NCBI GenBank assembly: GCA_963715045.1
Contig: CAVQRC010000001.1
Location: forward strand, 304,105-368,104
DNA length: 64,000 nucleotides
DNA from: CAVQRC01 sp963715045
GTDB taxonomy: Bacteria > Planctomycetota > Planctomycetia > Pirellulales > Lacipirellulaceae
Direction of reading: 5' to 3'
In this document: positions 16,312 through 25,733 of the stretch, in pieces
How positions within the stretch are numbered: position 1 is the first letter of the stretch
How the letters are laid out: every line of letters begins with the position of its first letter
The notes under the pieces: model-generated
What the model was told of the DNA's origin: nothing
The model's input: the letters and a program-made list of their open reading frames with translations, nothing else
Databases searched by the model: none
Translations under genes and position numbers: made by a program

Positions 16312-19300
16312 GACGACGTGTACTTCAACCTGCTTGGCCCGCAGGTGGACTGGGGACAGCCGATCGAGCTGACGATTCGTCGCGGTCTGCCGCAGCCCTT
16401 CACGTCGCACCCTCGCCTGGACCTCTACGTCGGCTCGATGAGCCCGCACAAGATGGGCGAGATCGGTTGTACGATCTGCCACGACGGGCAGGGGAGTGCG
16501 ACGGAGTTCAAATGGGCCTCGCACAGTCCGAATACTGCCAAGGTGGCCGAAGAGTGGCACGACGAACACGCCTGGTTCGACAATCATCATTGGATCTTTC
16601 CGATGACGCCCACGCGGTTCATCCAGGCGAACTGCCTGAAGTGCCATCACGAGGTCGCCGAACTCGAGCCGAGCGATCGCTTCCCCGACCCGCCGGCCCC
16701 GAAACTTGTCGCCGGCTGGAAACTGATGAAAACGTATGGCTGCAACGGCTGCCATGAAGTCAACGGCTACGCCGGTGCTCAACGGATCGGGCCGGATTTG
16801 CGTAACGAGCCGACCTATTTCGCCGTCGCCCAGCAGCTCCAGGTCGACAGTAGCCTTTCTGAAGAAGAGCAAGAGTGGGCCAAGGTACTGGTCCGCGATC
16901 CCGAAAACGACGCCGTACGGCGGTTGCTCTTCGAGTCAATTCAAGCGGACAAGAAGCTGGCCGATGGTCGGGGCGGCAGCAGCGAGCAGGCCATCGACGA
17001 GGATCTCCCCGAACCTCGACTCTCGTCGGCGTCTCACGAACTCAGCGACCTGCTTAAGGACGTCGACGCACCTGGCAAGCTTCGCAAGGCCGGTCCCAGT
17101 CTGCGGTACCTCAAGCACAAGGTCGACTTCGACTGGCTGTACAGTTGGATCCGCAAACCGTCCGACTTCCGGCCCTCGACCAAGATGCCCCAGTTCTTCG
17201 GACACCACGACCATCTCGATGGCGAGAAGAAGCAGTTCACGATTACCAGGGCCGACGGGACGACCGAAGAAGTCACCGACAAGGAGTACACGCAGCGGTT
17301 TGAACAGGTTGAGATTCGTTCGATGGCGGAGTTCCTGTTTGCAGCCAGCGGCGACTTCGAGCCGCTCCCGCGTGCCGCCGGCGTCACGGAAGATCCCTCG
17401 GCCGATCGCGGCCGGCGCGAGTTCCAGCTGCGGTGTACTGCCTGCCACGCCCACGAAGAGTTCCCCGAAGTGACGGCCTCACAGGGCCCCGACCTTTCCA
17501 GAATTGCCGCCAAGTTCGACACCGACAAAGGGCAGGAGTGGCTCTACAGCTGGCTCAAGGATCCTCCCCGCTATCACGCTCGGACTGTGATGCCCGTCCT
17601 GTACCTCGATCCCAAGGAAGAGCGGGACGCGGCAGGTGTACCGACCGGCAAGGTGTTCGACCCGGCAGCCGATCTGGTGGCCTTTCTGATGAGCGTTCCC
17701 GCCGAGTGGCAACCAACGAACATTCCCGCTCGGGACCTCTCGCCGGCCGATATTGCAGCCGTCGACGACCTGGCGATGGAATGGCTCTCGTCTTCGTTTT
17801 CGCGGCGTAAGGCTCGCAAGTATCTGGCGGAGGGGATTCCGGCGGAACTCGGTGGCGGACTCAAGGGTGACGAAAGCCTGCTCGTGGTTACCGACGCGCA
17901 ACGCAGCCAGCCCGATTTCGCTGAGCATCTGCTGGCTAAGAAGCTGCAATACCTGGGCAAACGCTCGATCAGCAAGTACGGCTGTTTTGGATGTCACGAC
18001 ATCTCGGGCTACGAAGGAGCGAAACCGATCGGTACCGCACTTGCCGAGTGGGGCCGCAAGGAACCGGCTAAGCTGGCGTTCGAACAGATCGGTGCGTTTC
18101 TGGAGTCGCATGGTCTCGACGGGAAGGCCGAATCGGGGGACGAACCGGCGGATCACGGTGGTGGTCACGGCCTTGATCCCCTCGCGTACGATGCGGATAC
18201 CGGTTTCTTCCTGATGGCGCTGAACGCCCACCAGCGGCAAGGATTCTTGTGGCAAAAGCTCCGCTTACCGCGTAGCTACGACTACGCCAAGACTTCCAAC
18301 AAGAGCTACAACGAACGGCTGCGGATGCCGCTCTTCCCGTTTGATGAGAAACAACGGGAGGAGGTGATGACGTTCGTGCTCGGCCTTACGAACGAGCCGC
18401 CCGCCGAAAAGTACATTTACAAGCCCGATGCCCGCCAGGAAGCACTCGTCCAGGGCCGCATCGTGCTTGACAAGTTCAATTGCGGCGGTTGCCACGTGAT
18501 TGAGATGGATCGGTGGAAGTTCGCGTACGAACCGGATTTCTTCGGATCGCCACCGTCCACCGACGACTATCCGTTCCTGGCGTCGAAGCTTACCCCCGCT
18601 CAAATCGCCGAGTCGCTTGCACTCACTGAACAGGGTTTGCGGAGTGCTTACCTGCATGGCCGGCCACTCCGCCGCCCGGACGACCAGGGCGTCCAGCGGT
18701 ACGACGAAGACGGCGTCGAACTCGACCCCGAGGACGACGAGTCCGATCCCTACTACTGGTTCGAACTCTGGAGAGACGCGGTCATCGACGGAGAACAGTA
18801 TCTCACGGGACAACAGTTGCTGATTCCAGCTCAACGAAACGCGTTCGGCCCTCTTCACGGCAACGCGTATCCAGCCTGGGGCGGGGACCTGGCGAATTAC
18901 CTGTTCCCTCACGTGATCGCCTGGGAGCAGGAAGTTAATCCGCAATTTCAAGTCAACGAGGCCTGGGCCCAGCTACCGCCGCCGCTCATCGGGGAGGGTC
19001 GGAAGGTCCAGCCCGACTGGTTGCACGATTTCCTCCTCGACCCCTATCCGATTCGACCTGCAGCGCGGTTGAGAATGCCGAAATTCACTCTCTCCAGCGA
19101 CGAAGCCAGCAAAATCGTGAATTTCTTTGCGGCCGCCGACAACGCGGTCTACCCCTACGAGTACAACCCCCGCCGACGTGGCGAGTATCTCGCCGAACTC
19201 GAGCGGGAACAGCCTCAGTACCTGCACGATGCCATGAACATCGTGGTCAACCAGAACTACTGCGTGAAGTGTCACAGCGTGGGGGACTTCCATCCCAAGG

Positions 19301-19620
19301 GCAAACTGTCGGCCCTTGCCCCGAACCTGGACGATGTTTATCGTCGCCTGCGGCCCGATTATGTGCACCGCTGGGTCGCCAATCCGAAACGCATTCTGCC
19401 CTACACGGGAATGCCTGTTAATATTCCCTACCCCAAGGGAATCAGCGAAGCGATCTTCCCCGGCACTGCCGAACAACAGCTCAATGGATTGGTTGACCTG
19501 TTGATGAATTACGACGAGTACAGTAACCGCGAGGCCGAAATCGCGCCGCTCGTGGAAGCCGCGAAACCGGCCGCCGGGGATCAGGAGCCCGCCGCCGAAG
19601 AGGCGGCAGGTGGCTTGTAG
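16312..19620 (+). CDS. Octahaem cytochrome c of the bc complex, C-terminal part
   Basis: Continues the PDZ domain, then carries seven CxxCH haem sites in order: CTICH, CLKCH, CNGCH, CTACH, CFGCH, CGGCH, CVKCH. With CITCH in the upstream part the total is eight. Several sites are in tandem-like modules (YGCNGCHEVNGY and YGCFGCHDISGY), suggesting internal duplication. There is no signal peptide of its own, consistent with being the continuation of the 14846 gene. It presumably receives electrons from the Rieske/cytochrome b subunits on the periplasmic (paryphoplasm) side and passes them towards the oxidase. Confidence 0.88.
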   Translation, partial: DDVYFNLLGPQVDWGQPIELTIRRGLPQPFTSHPRLDLYVGSMSPHKMGEIGCTICHDGQGSATEFKWASHSPNTAKVAEEWHDEHAWFDNHHWIFPMTPTRFIQANCLKCHHEVAELEPSDRFPDPPAPKLVAGWKLMKTYGCNGCHEVNGYAGAQRIGPDLRNEPTYFAVAQQLQVDSSLSEEEQEWAKVLVRDPENDAVRRLLFESIQADKKLADGRGGSSEQAIDEDLPEPRLSSASHELSDLLKDVDAPGKLRKAGPSLRYLKHKVDFDWLYSWIRKPSDFRPSTKMPQFFGHHDHLDGEKKQFTITRADGTTEEVTDKEYTQRFEQVEIRSMAEFLFAASGDFEPLPRAAGVTEDPSADRGRREFQLRCTACHAHEEFPEVTASQGPDLSRIAAKFDTDKGQEWLYSWLKDPPRYHARTVMPVLYLDPKEERDAAGVPTGKVFDPAADLVAFLMSVPAEWQPTNIPARDLSPADIAAVDDLAMEWLSSSFSRRKARKYLAEGIPAELGGGLKGDESLLVVTDAQRSQPDFAEHLLAKKLQYLGKRSISKYGCFGCHDISGYEGAKPIGTALAEWGRKEPAKLAFEQIGAFLESHGLDGKAESGDEPADHGGGHGLDPLAYDADTGFFLMALNAHQRQGFLWQKLRLPRSYDYAKTSNKSYNERLRMPLFPFDEKQREEVMTFVLGLTNEPPAEKYIYKPDARQEALVQGRIVLDKFNCGGCHVIEMDRWKFAYEPDFFGSPPSTDDYPFLASKLTPAQIAESLALTEQGLRSAYLHGRPLRRPDDQGVQRYDEDGVELDPEDDESDPYYWFELWRDAVIDGEQYLTGQQLLIPAQRNAFGPLHGNAYPAWGGDLANYLFPHVIAWEQEVNPQFQVNEAWAQLPPPLIGEGRKVQPDWLHDFLLDPYPIRPAARLRMPKFTLSSDEASKIVNFFAAADNAVYPYEYNPRRRGEYLAELEREQPQYLHDAMNIVVNQNYCVKCHSVGDFHPKGKLSALAPNLDDVYRRLRPDYVHRWVANPKRILPYTGMPVNIPYPKGISEAIFPGTAEQQLNGLVDLLMNYDEYSNREAEIAPLVEAAKPAAGDQEPAAEEAAGGL

Positions 19621-19663
19621 CGGGTGATCTTACCAACCGACCTCCAACTGAAAAACCACCTTG

Positions 19664-19730
19664 AGATTCCCGTTTCAGGCGTCCCACGGCCGGGGAATAA
19701 AGTGGTACAAACACGTTTTGCAACGGCTTC
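19664..19730 (-). repeat. Dispersed ~70-bp intergenic repeat, copy 2 (inverted)
   Basis: On the minus strand it reads GAAGCCGTTGCAAAACGTGT, then CCCCGGCCGTGGGACGCCTG, matching the other copies at 4508, 23721, 38874 and 60630. It fills the gap between the cytochrome and the first cupredoxin-like gene. Confidence 0.7.
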
Positions 19731-19758
19731 TACTTCTTCCTCAGCGAGAAATTCAGTG

Positions 19759-20568
19759 ATGAGAATCCAACAGTTCACGGTGGCGACGATCCTGTCGGTG
19801 CTTACCGCTTCCGTTCTTGCGATGCCGGTCGACTCGGCCACAGCGGCTGGGTGGGGCTCCCTTTCGGGCAAATTCGTCTTTGACGGCAAAACGCCTGCAC
19901 CGACGGCGATCAAGCCCACGAAAGACACGGAGTTCTGCGGCAAGTTCAACATCGTGGCCGAAGATCTCGTGGTCGGCGAGGACGGCGGACTGGCCAACGT
20001 AGTTGTAATGCTCAATCCTGGTCGCGGTGATAAGGTGCAGATTCACGAAGACTACAAGTCCGACGTCGCGGGAAGCGAAGTCGTCATCGACAACAAGGGG
20101 TGCCAGTTCGTCCCCCACATCGCTGCCCTGTGGACGGAGCAGAAACTCGTCGTCAAGAATTCGGACATGGTACCCCACAACACGAATTGTGCCTTGCTTG
20201 CCAACTCAGCCTTTAACGACAGTATCGGAATCGACGACGAGCGGGTGTACGATCTCAAAAAGCCCGAGCGGGTACCGGCTAATAACGTCAACTGCAACAT
20301 TCATCCGTGGATGGCCGGATACCTCGTCGTCCGCGATCACCCGTATATCGCCGTCAGTGCTGCGGACGGGACTTTCGAGATCAAGAACCTGCCCGATGGA
20401 GAGCACGAGTTTCTTTTCTGGCACGAGCGGCCCGGTTACCTCAAAGCCCTCAAGACGGATGCCGGAGCGACGTCACGGCGAGGTCGGCTGAAAATCAAGA
20501 TCAAAGACGGCGAAACGGTGGACCTTGGCGAGGTGAAAGTGCCGGCCAAGATGCTCCCAGCGAAGTAA
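19759..20568 (+). CDS. Exported cupredoxin-like (blue copper-type) protein, copy 1
   Basis: A 269-aa protein with a signal peptide (MRIQQFTVATILSVLTASVLA). A plastocyanin-like region follows, with a type-1-copper-like set: His140 (MVPHNTN), Cys179, His182 and Met185 in NCNIHPWM. The Cys-x2-His-x2-Met spacing differs from plastocyanin (Cys-x2-His-x4-Met). A beta-sandwich tail (DGTFEIKNLPDGEHEF) resembles carboxypeptidase-regulatory-like domains. The frame extends to 19624 but that part lies in a dispersed repeat, so the ATG at 19759 is used. Its place between the bc complex and the oxidase suggests a soluble electron carrier or copper-delivery role (inference). Confidence 0.8.
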   Translation: MRIQQFTVATILSVLTASVLAMPVDSATAAGWGSLSGKFVFDGKTPAPTAIKPTKDTEFCGKFNIVAEDLVVGEDGGLANVVVMLNPGRGDKVQIHEDYKSDVAGSEVVIDNKGCQFVPHIAALWTEQKLVVKNSDMVPHNTNCALLANSAFNDSIGIDDERVYDLKKPERVPANNVNCNIHPWMAGYLVVRDHPYIAVSAADGTFEIKNLPDGEHEFLFWHERPGYLKALKTDAGATSRRGRLKIKIKDGETVDLGEVKVPAKMLPAK

Positions 20569-20591
20569 AGATACCGCCTCAGGATCAAAGT

Positions 20592-21563
20592 ATGAGCTTT
20601 TACGTTTGGTACGCCTCGTCTCCGGCTGAAGCAGCCCCCCAACAAGCTGCCCGTGGCCGGTTAGACGGGTTCCGGGGCCTCGCGCTTGCTGCGGCGTGCC
20701 TGTTCGCGGCCGGCTGCGGTGGCATGGACGACCCGTTCGGTCCGCGTGCGAACGCGGCCAGCGCTTCGGCACTTCGCGCCCGGTTAGGGGGCGAAGTAGC
20801 GGAGTCCACAGAGGAAGCTGTCAGTGACTCCGGCAGCGGCTGGGCGACCCTGGTCGGGCAGTTCATCTACGAGGGCGATCCTCCTGCGCCGCAACGGAAG
20901 CAGGGTGTCGGCGGAGATGACCTGGCCTACTGCACGGCCAACGGATACCCGATGGTCGAGAGTCTGCAAGTCGATTCGACGTCGAAGGGGATCGCCAACG
21001 TGGTCATCTTCGCCCGGAGCGTGCCCCGCGTCCACGAGGATGTCGAGTCCGTTCCGGATACGGGGCCCGTCTTCGACCAGGAGAATTGCACCTTCGTGAC
21101 TCACGTCCTCGCCGCGCGTGTCGGTCAGGAAATCGTCCTCAAGAACAGCGATCGCGTGGGGCATAACACGAAGATCGGCGGCAAGAGTGCCAACCAGCTC
21201 AACGAGACCATCGAAGGTGGAGCTCAGACCACGTACGCGCCGCAGGTCGAAGAAGCCCTTCCAGTGCCCGTGGCCTGCAGCATCCACCCCTGGATGAATG
21301 CCTATCTCCTGCCGCGGAGCAACGGATATTTTGCGGTTACTGATCGAGATGGCAGCTTTTCGATTCCCAATCTGCCCGCTGGTGTGGAGCTCGAGTTTCA
21401 GGTATGGCACGAACTTGCTGGCGGTTCCGGTATGCTCGCCCTCAGCACGCCCAAAGCCAAGGAACTCAGCTGGTCCCGCAAGGGTCGCTTCAAAATCACC
21501 CTCAATGCAGACGAAACGCACGAGTTGAATCTGCTGGTTCCCCCCGATGCCCTCGGTGGCTAA
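20592..21563 (+). CDS. Cupredoxin-like lipoprotein, copy 2
   Basis: Tandem paralogue of the preceding gene, 323 aa. The lipobox AAGC ends at Cys42, making it a probable lipoprotein with a long pre-sequence. Putative copper residues are His191 (RVGHNTK), Cys229, His232 and Met235 in CSIHPWM, the same spacing as copy 1. The same DGSFSIPNLPAG beta domain follows. The start at 20592 has AGGA 7 nt upstream. The pair looks like a soluble and a membrane-tethered version of one electron carrier. Confidence 0.8.
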   Translation: MSFYVWYASSPAEAAPQQAARGRLDGFRGLALAAACLFAAGCGGMDDPFGPRANAASASALRARLGGEVAESTEEAVSDSGSGWATLVGQFIYEGDPPAPQRKQGVGGDDLAYCTANGYPMVESLQVDSTSKGIANVVIFARSVPRVHEDVESVPDTGPVFDQENCTFVTHVLAARVGQEIVLKNSDRVGHNTKIGGKSANQLNETIEGGAQTTYAPQVEEALPVPVACSIHPWMNAYLLPRSNGYFAVTDRDGSFSIPNLPAGVELEFQVWHELAGGSGMLALSTPKAKELSWSRKGRFKITLNADETHELNLLVPPDALGG

Positions 21564-21596
21564 GACCTCACCCTTCATCCCTGAACTCCACGTCCT

Positions 21597-22898
21597 ATGT
21601 CCCTTCGTTCTGCTCTTGGGCTCCTGCTGACTCTCGCTCCGCTGACGTTTGCTGGCTGCGGCCAGTCCTCCGCGCCTGAGTTTCGCCTCAATGCTCCCCT
21701 GCTGGTGCAAGCCAGGATCGGTGAGCAAGATCAGCAGTGGATTGCCAACACACTCACGGCCATGTTCGGTTCACCCGACCAGCCGCTTGCACCGCCAGGA
21801 ACGAGCCTCGACGAAGCCAAGTTGCAGGTTGCAGCCGGCCCGGTCTGGAGCGATCAGGTAGGTACGAAGCACGGGCTCTACCGACAGCACTGTGCGCATT
21901 GCCACGGAGTCACCGGCGGTGGCCTGGGTCCCACGGCGGCGTTTCTCAACCCGTACCCGCGTGACTATCGCCCGGGTGTTTTCAAATTCAAGAGCACCGA
22001 GCGTGCTGCCCGTCCCACCGACGACGACCTGCATCGCATCCTCTACGAAGGGGTGGCCGGTACGGCCATGCCCTCCTTCAAGCTGCTCCCGGACTCCGAT
22101 CGCGATGCGCTCGTGGAGTATGTGAAATATCTCTCGATGCGAGGGCAACTCGAAGCCGCGATCGCCGTCTACATCCAGTTTGAAATCGACGAAGACGACT
22201 ACGGCAATCCGCTGCCCTTCAATCCGGACGAGCATCCGGACCAACTGGTTGCCGTACAGGAGATGCTCGCAGGCATTGTCGATGAATGGGACGCTGCCGG
22301 CGAGGCAGTCGTGCTGCCCGACGAAGAATCGCTGCCAACAGACGATCAGACCGACGAGCAACTGGCCGCCACGATCGACCACGGACGAGATTTGTTCTTC
22401 GGCAAGGGCGGTTGCGTGAAGTGTCACGGAACGCTTGCACTCGGCGATGGTCAACGCACCGACTTCAGCGATTGGAACAAAGCGACCAAAGCGTTTCTGG
22501 ACGGCTCCGCAGGGTTCGTCGAGGAGATGCAGAATCAAATTGCCGAACTGGAGGAAGCCGAGCCCGAGACCGAGGAAGAAGCCCAGGTCAACGAGCGCGT
22601 GATCGAAGATTCCTATTACCTGATGGCCCAGCACAAAGCGCTCGAGGAGCACGTCCTGCAGCCCCGCAACATCATTCCGCGGAACCTGCGGGCGAACGTG
22701 TATCGCGGCGGCCGCCGACCGCTGGACTTGTTCTGGCGGGTCAGCCAGGGGATTGCCGGCACGCCGATGCCGGCGGCTCCCTCGGGACTGACCCAGGACG
22801 ACCTGTGGGCGATCGTGGCCTATGTCCAGTCGCTCCCCTACGAAGCGGCGAGTCGTCCGCAAGTGCCGCTTCCTGTTAACGAGCGAACGCTTCCCTGA
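21597..22898 (+). CDS. Dihaem cytochrome c lipoprotein
   Basis: A 433-aa lipoprotein (lipobox TFAGC, Cys21) with two c-type domains: CAHCH at 99-103, with Met-containing GTAMPSFKLL as probable axial ligand, and CVKCH near residue 270, with GTPMPAAPSGL. An acidic Glu-rich linker lies between. It precedes the oxidase subunit II gene directly and probably links the bc complex and the two cupredoxin-like proteins to the oxidase. No Shine-Dalgarno is visible before the ATG. Confidence 0.88.
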   Translation: MSLRSALGLLLTLAPLTFAGCGQSSAPEFRLNAPLLVQARIGEQDQQWIANTLTAMFGSPDQPLAPPGTSLDEAKLQVAAGPVWSDQVGTKHGLYRQHCAHCHGVTGGGLGPTAAFLNPYPRDYRPGVFKFKSTERAARPTDDDLHRILYEGVAGTAMPSFKLLPDSDRDALVEYVKYLSMRGQLEAAIAVYIQFEIDEDDYGNPLPFNPDEHPDQLVAVQEMLAGIVDEWDAAGEAVVLPDEESLPTDDQTDEQLAATIDHGRDLFFGKGGCVKCHGTLALGDGQRTDFSDWNKATKAFLDGSAGFVEEMQNQIAELEEAEPETEEEAQVNERVIEDSYYLMAQHKALEEHVLQPRNIIPRNLRANVYRGGRRPLDLFWRVSQGIAGTPMPAAPSGLTQDDLWAIVAYVQSLPYEAASRPQVPLPVNERTLP

Positions 22899-22953
22899 TC
22901 GCGACGTTGTCCGATCCTCACCCCCACCCGTACCCTCGAATCTGCGTACCGCC

Positions 22954-23721
22954 ATGTATCGTTTCTGGGCGATTCTGTTTTTGTTGATTCCGATATTCGG
23001 TGTCGCCACGTTCGTCGCGGCACCTTATTGGAATGTCTGGCTGCCGATCGACGTATCGCTGCACGGGCATACCATTGACGGCCTGTTCATGTTTATCCTG
23101 TGGCTCACGGGAATCGTGTTCGTCGCCACGCAGATCTGCATGGTGTGGTTCATGTGGAAATACGGCTCACGGAAGACCGGACCTGTCAAATTCACCCACG
23201 GCAGCCACGTACTGGAGGTCTGCTGGACAATTCTGCCGGCCGCGACGTTGTTATTCATCGCCCTTTATCAGATGGACGCCTGGGCCGATGCCAAGATGAC
23301 GCCTCCGGAGATTGCCCCGATCGCGGAGGTAACCGGACGGCAGTTCGAATGGCGGATTCGCTACCCGGGCCTCGACGGCAAGCTCGATACACCAGACGAC
23401 ATCTACACGGTAAACGACCTGTACCTCCCGGTTGACGAAGAGATTTTGCTGCACATCAAGAGTGAAGATGTGCTGCACAGTTTCTTCCTTCCCAACATCC
23501 GGCTTAAGCAGGATGTGATTCCCGGCATGCTCCAGCAGATGTGGTTTCAGGCCACCGATGTCGGACAGTACGACATCGTCTGTGCAGAGCTTTGCGGCTG
23601 GGGACATTACAAGATGAAAGGGCAGGTCACATTCGTGAGCCGCCCTGAATTCGACGCCTGGCTGGCTGAAAAGTATGAGCAACAGACCGCACATACTCTG
23701 CCGGCGGAGGAAGATTATTAG
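22954..23721 (+). CDS. ctaC: Cytochrome c oxidase subunit II
   Basis: A 255-aa subunit with two N-terminal helices (about 8-25 and 44-68) and the CuA domain. The CuA ligands are His175, Cys210, Glu212 (backbone), Cys214, His218 and Met221 in CAELCGWGHYKM. No fused cytochrome c domain is present, so it depends on separate carriers. The frame extends to 22822 inside the previous gene; ATG 22954 places the first helix properly. The protein ends right where a dispersed repeat copy begins. Confidence 0.95.
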   Translation: MYRFWAILFLLIPIFGVATFVAAPYWNVWLPIDVSLHGHTIDGLFMFILWLTGIVFVATQICMVWFMWKYGSRKTGPVKFTHGSHVLEVCWTILPAATLLFIALYQMDAWADAKMTPPEIAPIAEVTGRQFEWRIRYPGLDGKLDTPDDIYTVNDLYLPVDEEILLHIKSEDVLHSFFLPNIRLKQDVIPGMLQQMWFQATDVGQYDIVCAELCGWGHYKMKGQVTFVSRPEFDAWLAEKYEQQTAHTLPAEEDY

Positions 23722-23791
23722 AAGCCGTTGAAAGAGGTGTCTCTACCACCGCGTTTCCTGGTCGTGAGCGACCTGAGACCGGGTTTTGAAA
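23721..23791 (+). repeat. Dispersed ~70-bp intergenic repeat, copy 3
   Basis: Starts GAAGCCGTTGAAAGAGGTGT, then TTTCCTGGTCGTGAGCGACC and ends GGGTTTTGAAAGG. It begins exactly at the last base of the subunit II stop codon. Confidence 0.72.
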
Positions 23792-23867
23792 GGCTTTCCC
23801 GCCGAATCGACGCGACCTGCGAGTCGGACCGCGACCATCCCCGTCTCCCCCAATCCATACCAACGCC

Positions 23868-25652
23868 ATGGCATCCGTAACCACCGACGCAGCCGCCCAG
23901 GACCATGTGGGCCACGAGCACACGACGAGCTTCCTCTGGACCTACGTGTTCTCACGCGACCACAAGATCATCGGGCTGCAGTTTCTGTTTTCGACGCTGA
24001 TCTGGTTTCTGATCGGCGGGTTGTTGGCGTTGGCCGTCCGCTGGCAGGTTGCCTGGCCGTGGTCCGACATGCCGATCATCGGCAAGATGCTGTTCAGCGA
24101 GAGCGGCGGGCAGATTTCGCCCGAGTTCTATACGATGCTGTTCACGATGCATGCCACGGTGATGATCTTCCTGGTGATTATCCCGATTCTCGCGGGTGCG
24201 TTCGGCAACTATCTCATTCCGCTGATGATCGGCGCCGACGACATGGCGTTCCCGACGCTGAATATGCTCAGCTACTGGTTCATGTGGCCCGCGTTTCTGG
24301 CCTTCGGGTTGTCCTTCTTCTCCTACGGCGGCGGACCTGCTGCCGGTTGGACCGTCTATCCACCCCTCTCGGTGCTCACCGATGCTGCTCCGGGCAGCGG
24401 CATGGCCCAGAATTTGTGGTTGGTCGGACTGACGATGGTCGGCGTCTCGTCGATGATGGGATCGGTCAATTACATGACCACGATCATTCAAATGCGTGCG
24501 CCCGGGATGACGATGTTCCGCCTGCCCATGACGATCTGGGCGATGTTCATCACGGCCGTGCTTCAGGCCTTCGCGTTACCCGTACTCACGGCCGCCGGCT
24601 TCATGCAGTTGCTGGATCGCACGCTGGGGACCGGTTTCTTCCTGGCCGAAGGAGCCACGGCCAACAACATGGCTGCCGCGACCGGTGGCGGGCAACCCCT
24701 GTTGTGGCAGCACCTGTTCTGGTTCTACTCCCATCCGGCCGTCTACATCATGATCCTTCCGGCCATGGGCATGGTCAGCGACATCATCGCCTGCTTCGCT
24801 CGCAAACCGATCTTCGGTTACAAGCCGATGGTCTACGCGATTGCCGGAATTGCCGGTCTGGGCTTTATCGTCTGGGGCCACCACATGTTCGTGTCGGGGA
24901 TGAACCCGGCCCTGGGAATGACGTTCATGGTCTCAACGATGCTGATTGCCCTCCCCAGTGCGATCAAGACGTTCAACTGGCTCGGCACGATCTGGGGGGC
25001 GAAGATTCAGTTTACAACCCCGATGCTGTTCGCGTTAAGCTTCGTGAGCATGTTCGTCATCGGAGGCCTGTCGGGCATTTTCATGGCTGCTACTCCGGTC
25101 GATATCTTCATTCACGACACTTACTTCATCGTGGCTCACTTCCATTACGTCCTGTTCGCCGGCACTGCCATGGCCGTGTGGGGCGCGATTTATTTCTGGT
25201 TCCCCAAAATGTTCGGCCGGATGATGCACGACGGTTGGGGTAAAGTGCACTTCTTCCTGACGTTCCTGTTTCTCAACGGGACGTTTTACCCGATGCATAT
25301 TCTGGGAATGGTTGGATTTCCGCGAAGGCTTGCCGACCCGTACCACTACGAGACGTTCGCCCACTTGATGCCGTTGAATCAATTCATGACGATCTGCGCG
25401 ATCGGAATGGTATCCGTGCAGATCATTTTCGCGGCCAACTTCTTCGGTAGCATTTTCTTCGGCCCCAAAGCGGGTCGAAATCCGTGGCACGCCAACGGGC
25501 TCGAATGGCAGGCTCCCAGCCCGCCGGGCCACGGCAACTTCGACTTCCAGCCCATCGTGTATCGCGGGCCCTACGAGTACGGTTCACCGGAAGTTGACGA
25601 GGATTACTATCCTCAGACGCAGCCGCCCCCGGAGCATCACGAGACCAGTTGA
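23868..25652 (+). CDS. ctaD: Cytochrome c oxidase subunit I (A2-type)
   Basis: Catalytic haem-copper subunit, 594 aa. Haem a ligands are His95 and His426; the haem a3 ligand is His424 (AHFHY); CuB ligands are His289, His338 and His339. Tyr293 (HPAVY) is the cross-linked tyrosine. Helix VI reads FWFYSHPAVY rather than GHPEVY, so the D-channel glutamate is replaced by the Tyr-Ser motif of A2-type oxidases. The MSDIIACF and KPMVYAI segments match the K-channel region. It is a proton-pumping terminal oxidase at the cytoplasmic membrane. Confidence 0.97.
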   Translation: MASVTTDAAAQDHVGHEHTTSFLWTYVFSRDHKIIGLQFLFSTLIWFLIGGLLALAVRWQVAWPWSDMPIIGKMLFSESGGQISPEFYTMLFTMHATVMIFLVIIPILAGAFGNYLIPLMIGADDMAFPTLNMLSYWFMWPAFLAFGLSFFSYGGGPAAGWTVYPPLSVLTDAAPGSGMAQNLWLVGLTMVGVSSMMGSVNYMTTIIQMRAPGMTMFRLPMTIWAMFITAVLQAFALPVLTAAGFMQLLDRTLGTGFFLAEGATANNMAAATGGGQPLLWQHLFWFYSHPAVYIMILPAMGMVSDIIACFARKPIFGYKPMVYAIAGIAGLGFIVWGHHMFVSGMNPALGMTFMVSTMLIALPSAIKTFNWLGTIWGAKIQFTTPMLFALSFVSMFVIGGLSGIFMAATPVDIFIHDTYFIVAHFHYVLFAGTAMAVWGAIYFWFPKMFGRMMHDGWGKVHFFLTFLFLNGTFYPMHILGMVGFPRRLADPYHYETFAHLMPLNQFMTICAIGMVSVQIIFAANFFGSIFFGPKAGRNPWHANGLEWQAPSPPGHGNFDFQPIVYRGPYEYGSPEVDEDYYPQTQPPPEHHETS

Positions 25653-25733
25653 CCAGGCGAGCCCCGGCTGGCCCTGCTGGCCCGGACTCGCGAGGCCGCC
25701 TGCTGATTACGCCCTCGTTGCAGGAAACCAACT

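Noticed and set aside
16300..16320. Programmed ribosomal frameshift in the cytochrome gene
   Set aside because: No slippery heptamer or obvious pseudoknot is present, and similar one-base breaks occur in other genes; sequence error is simpler.
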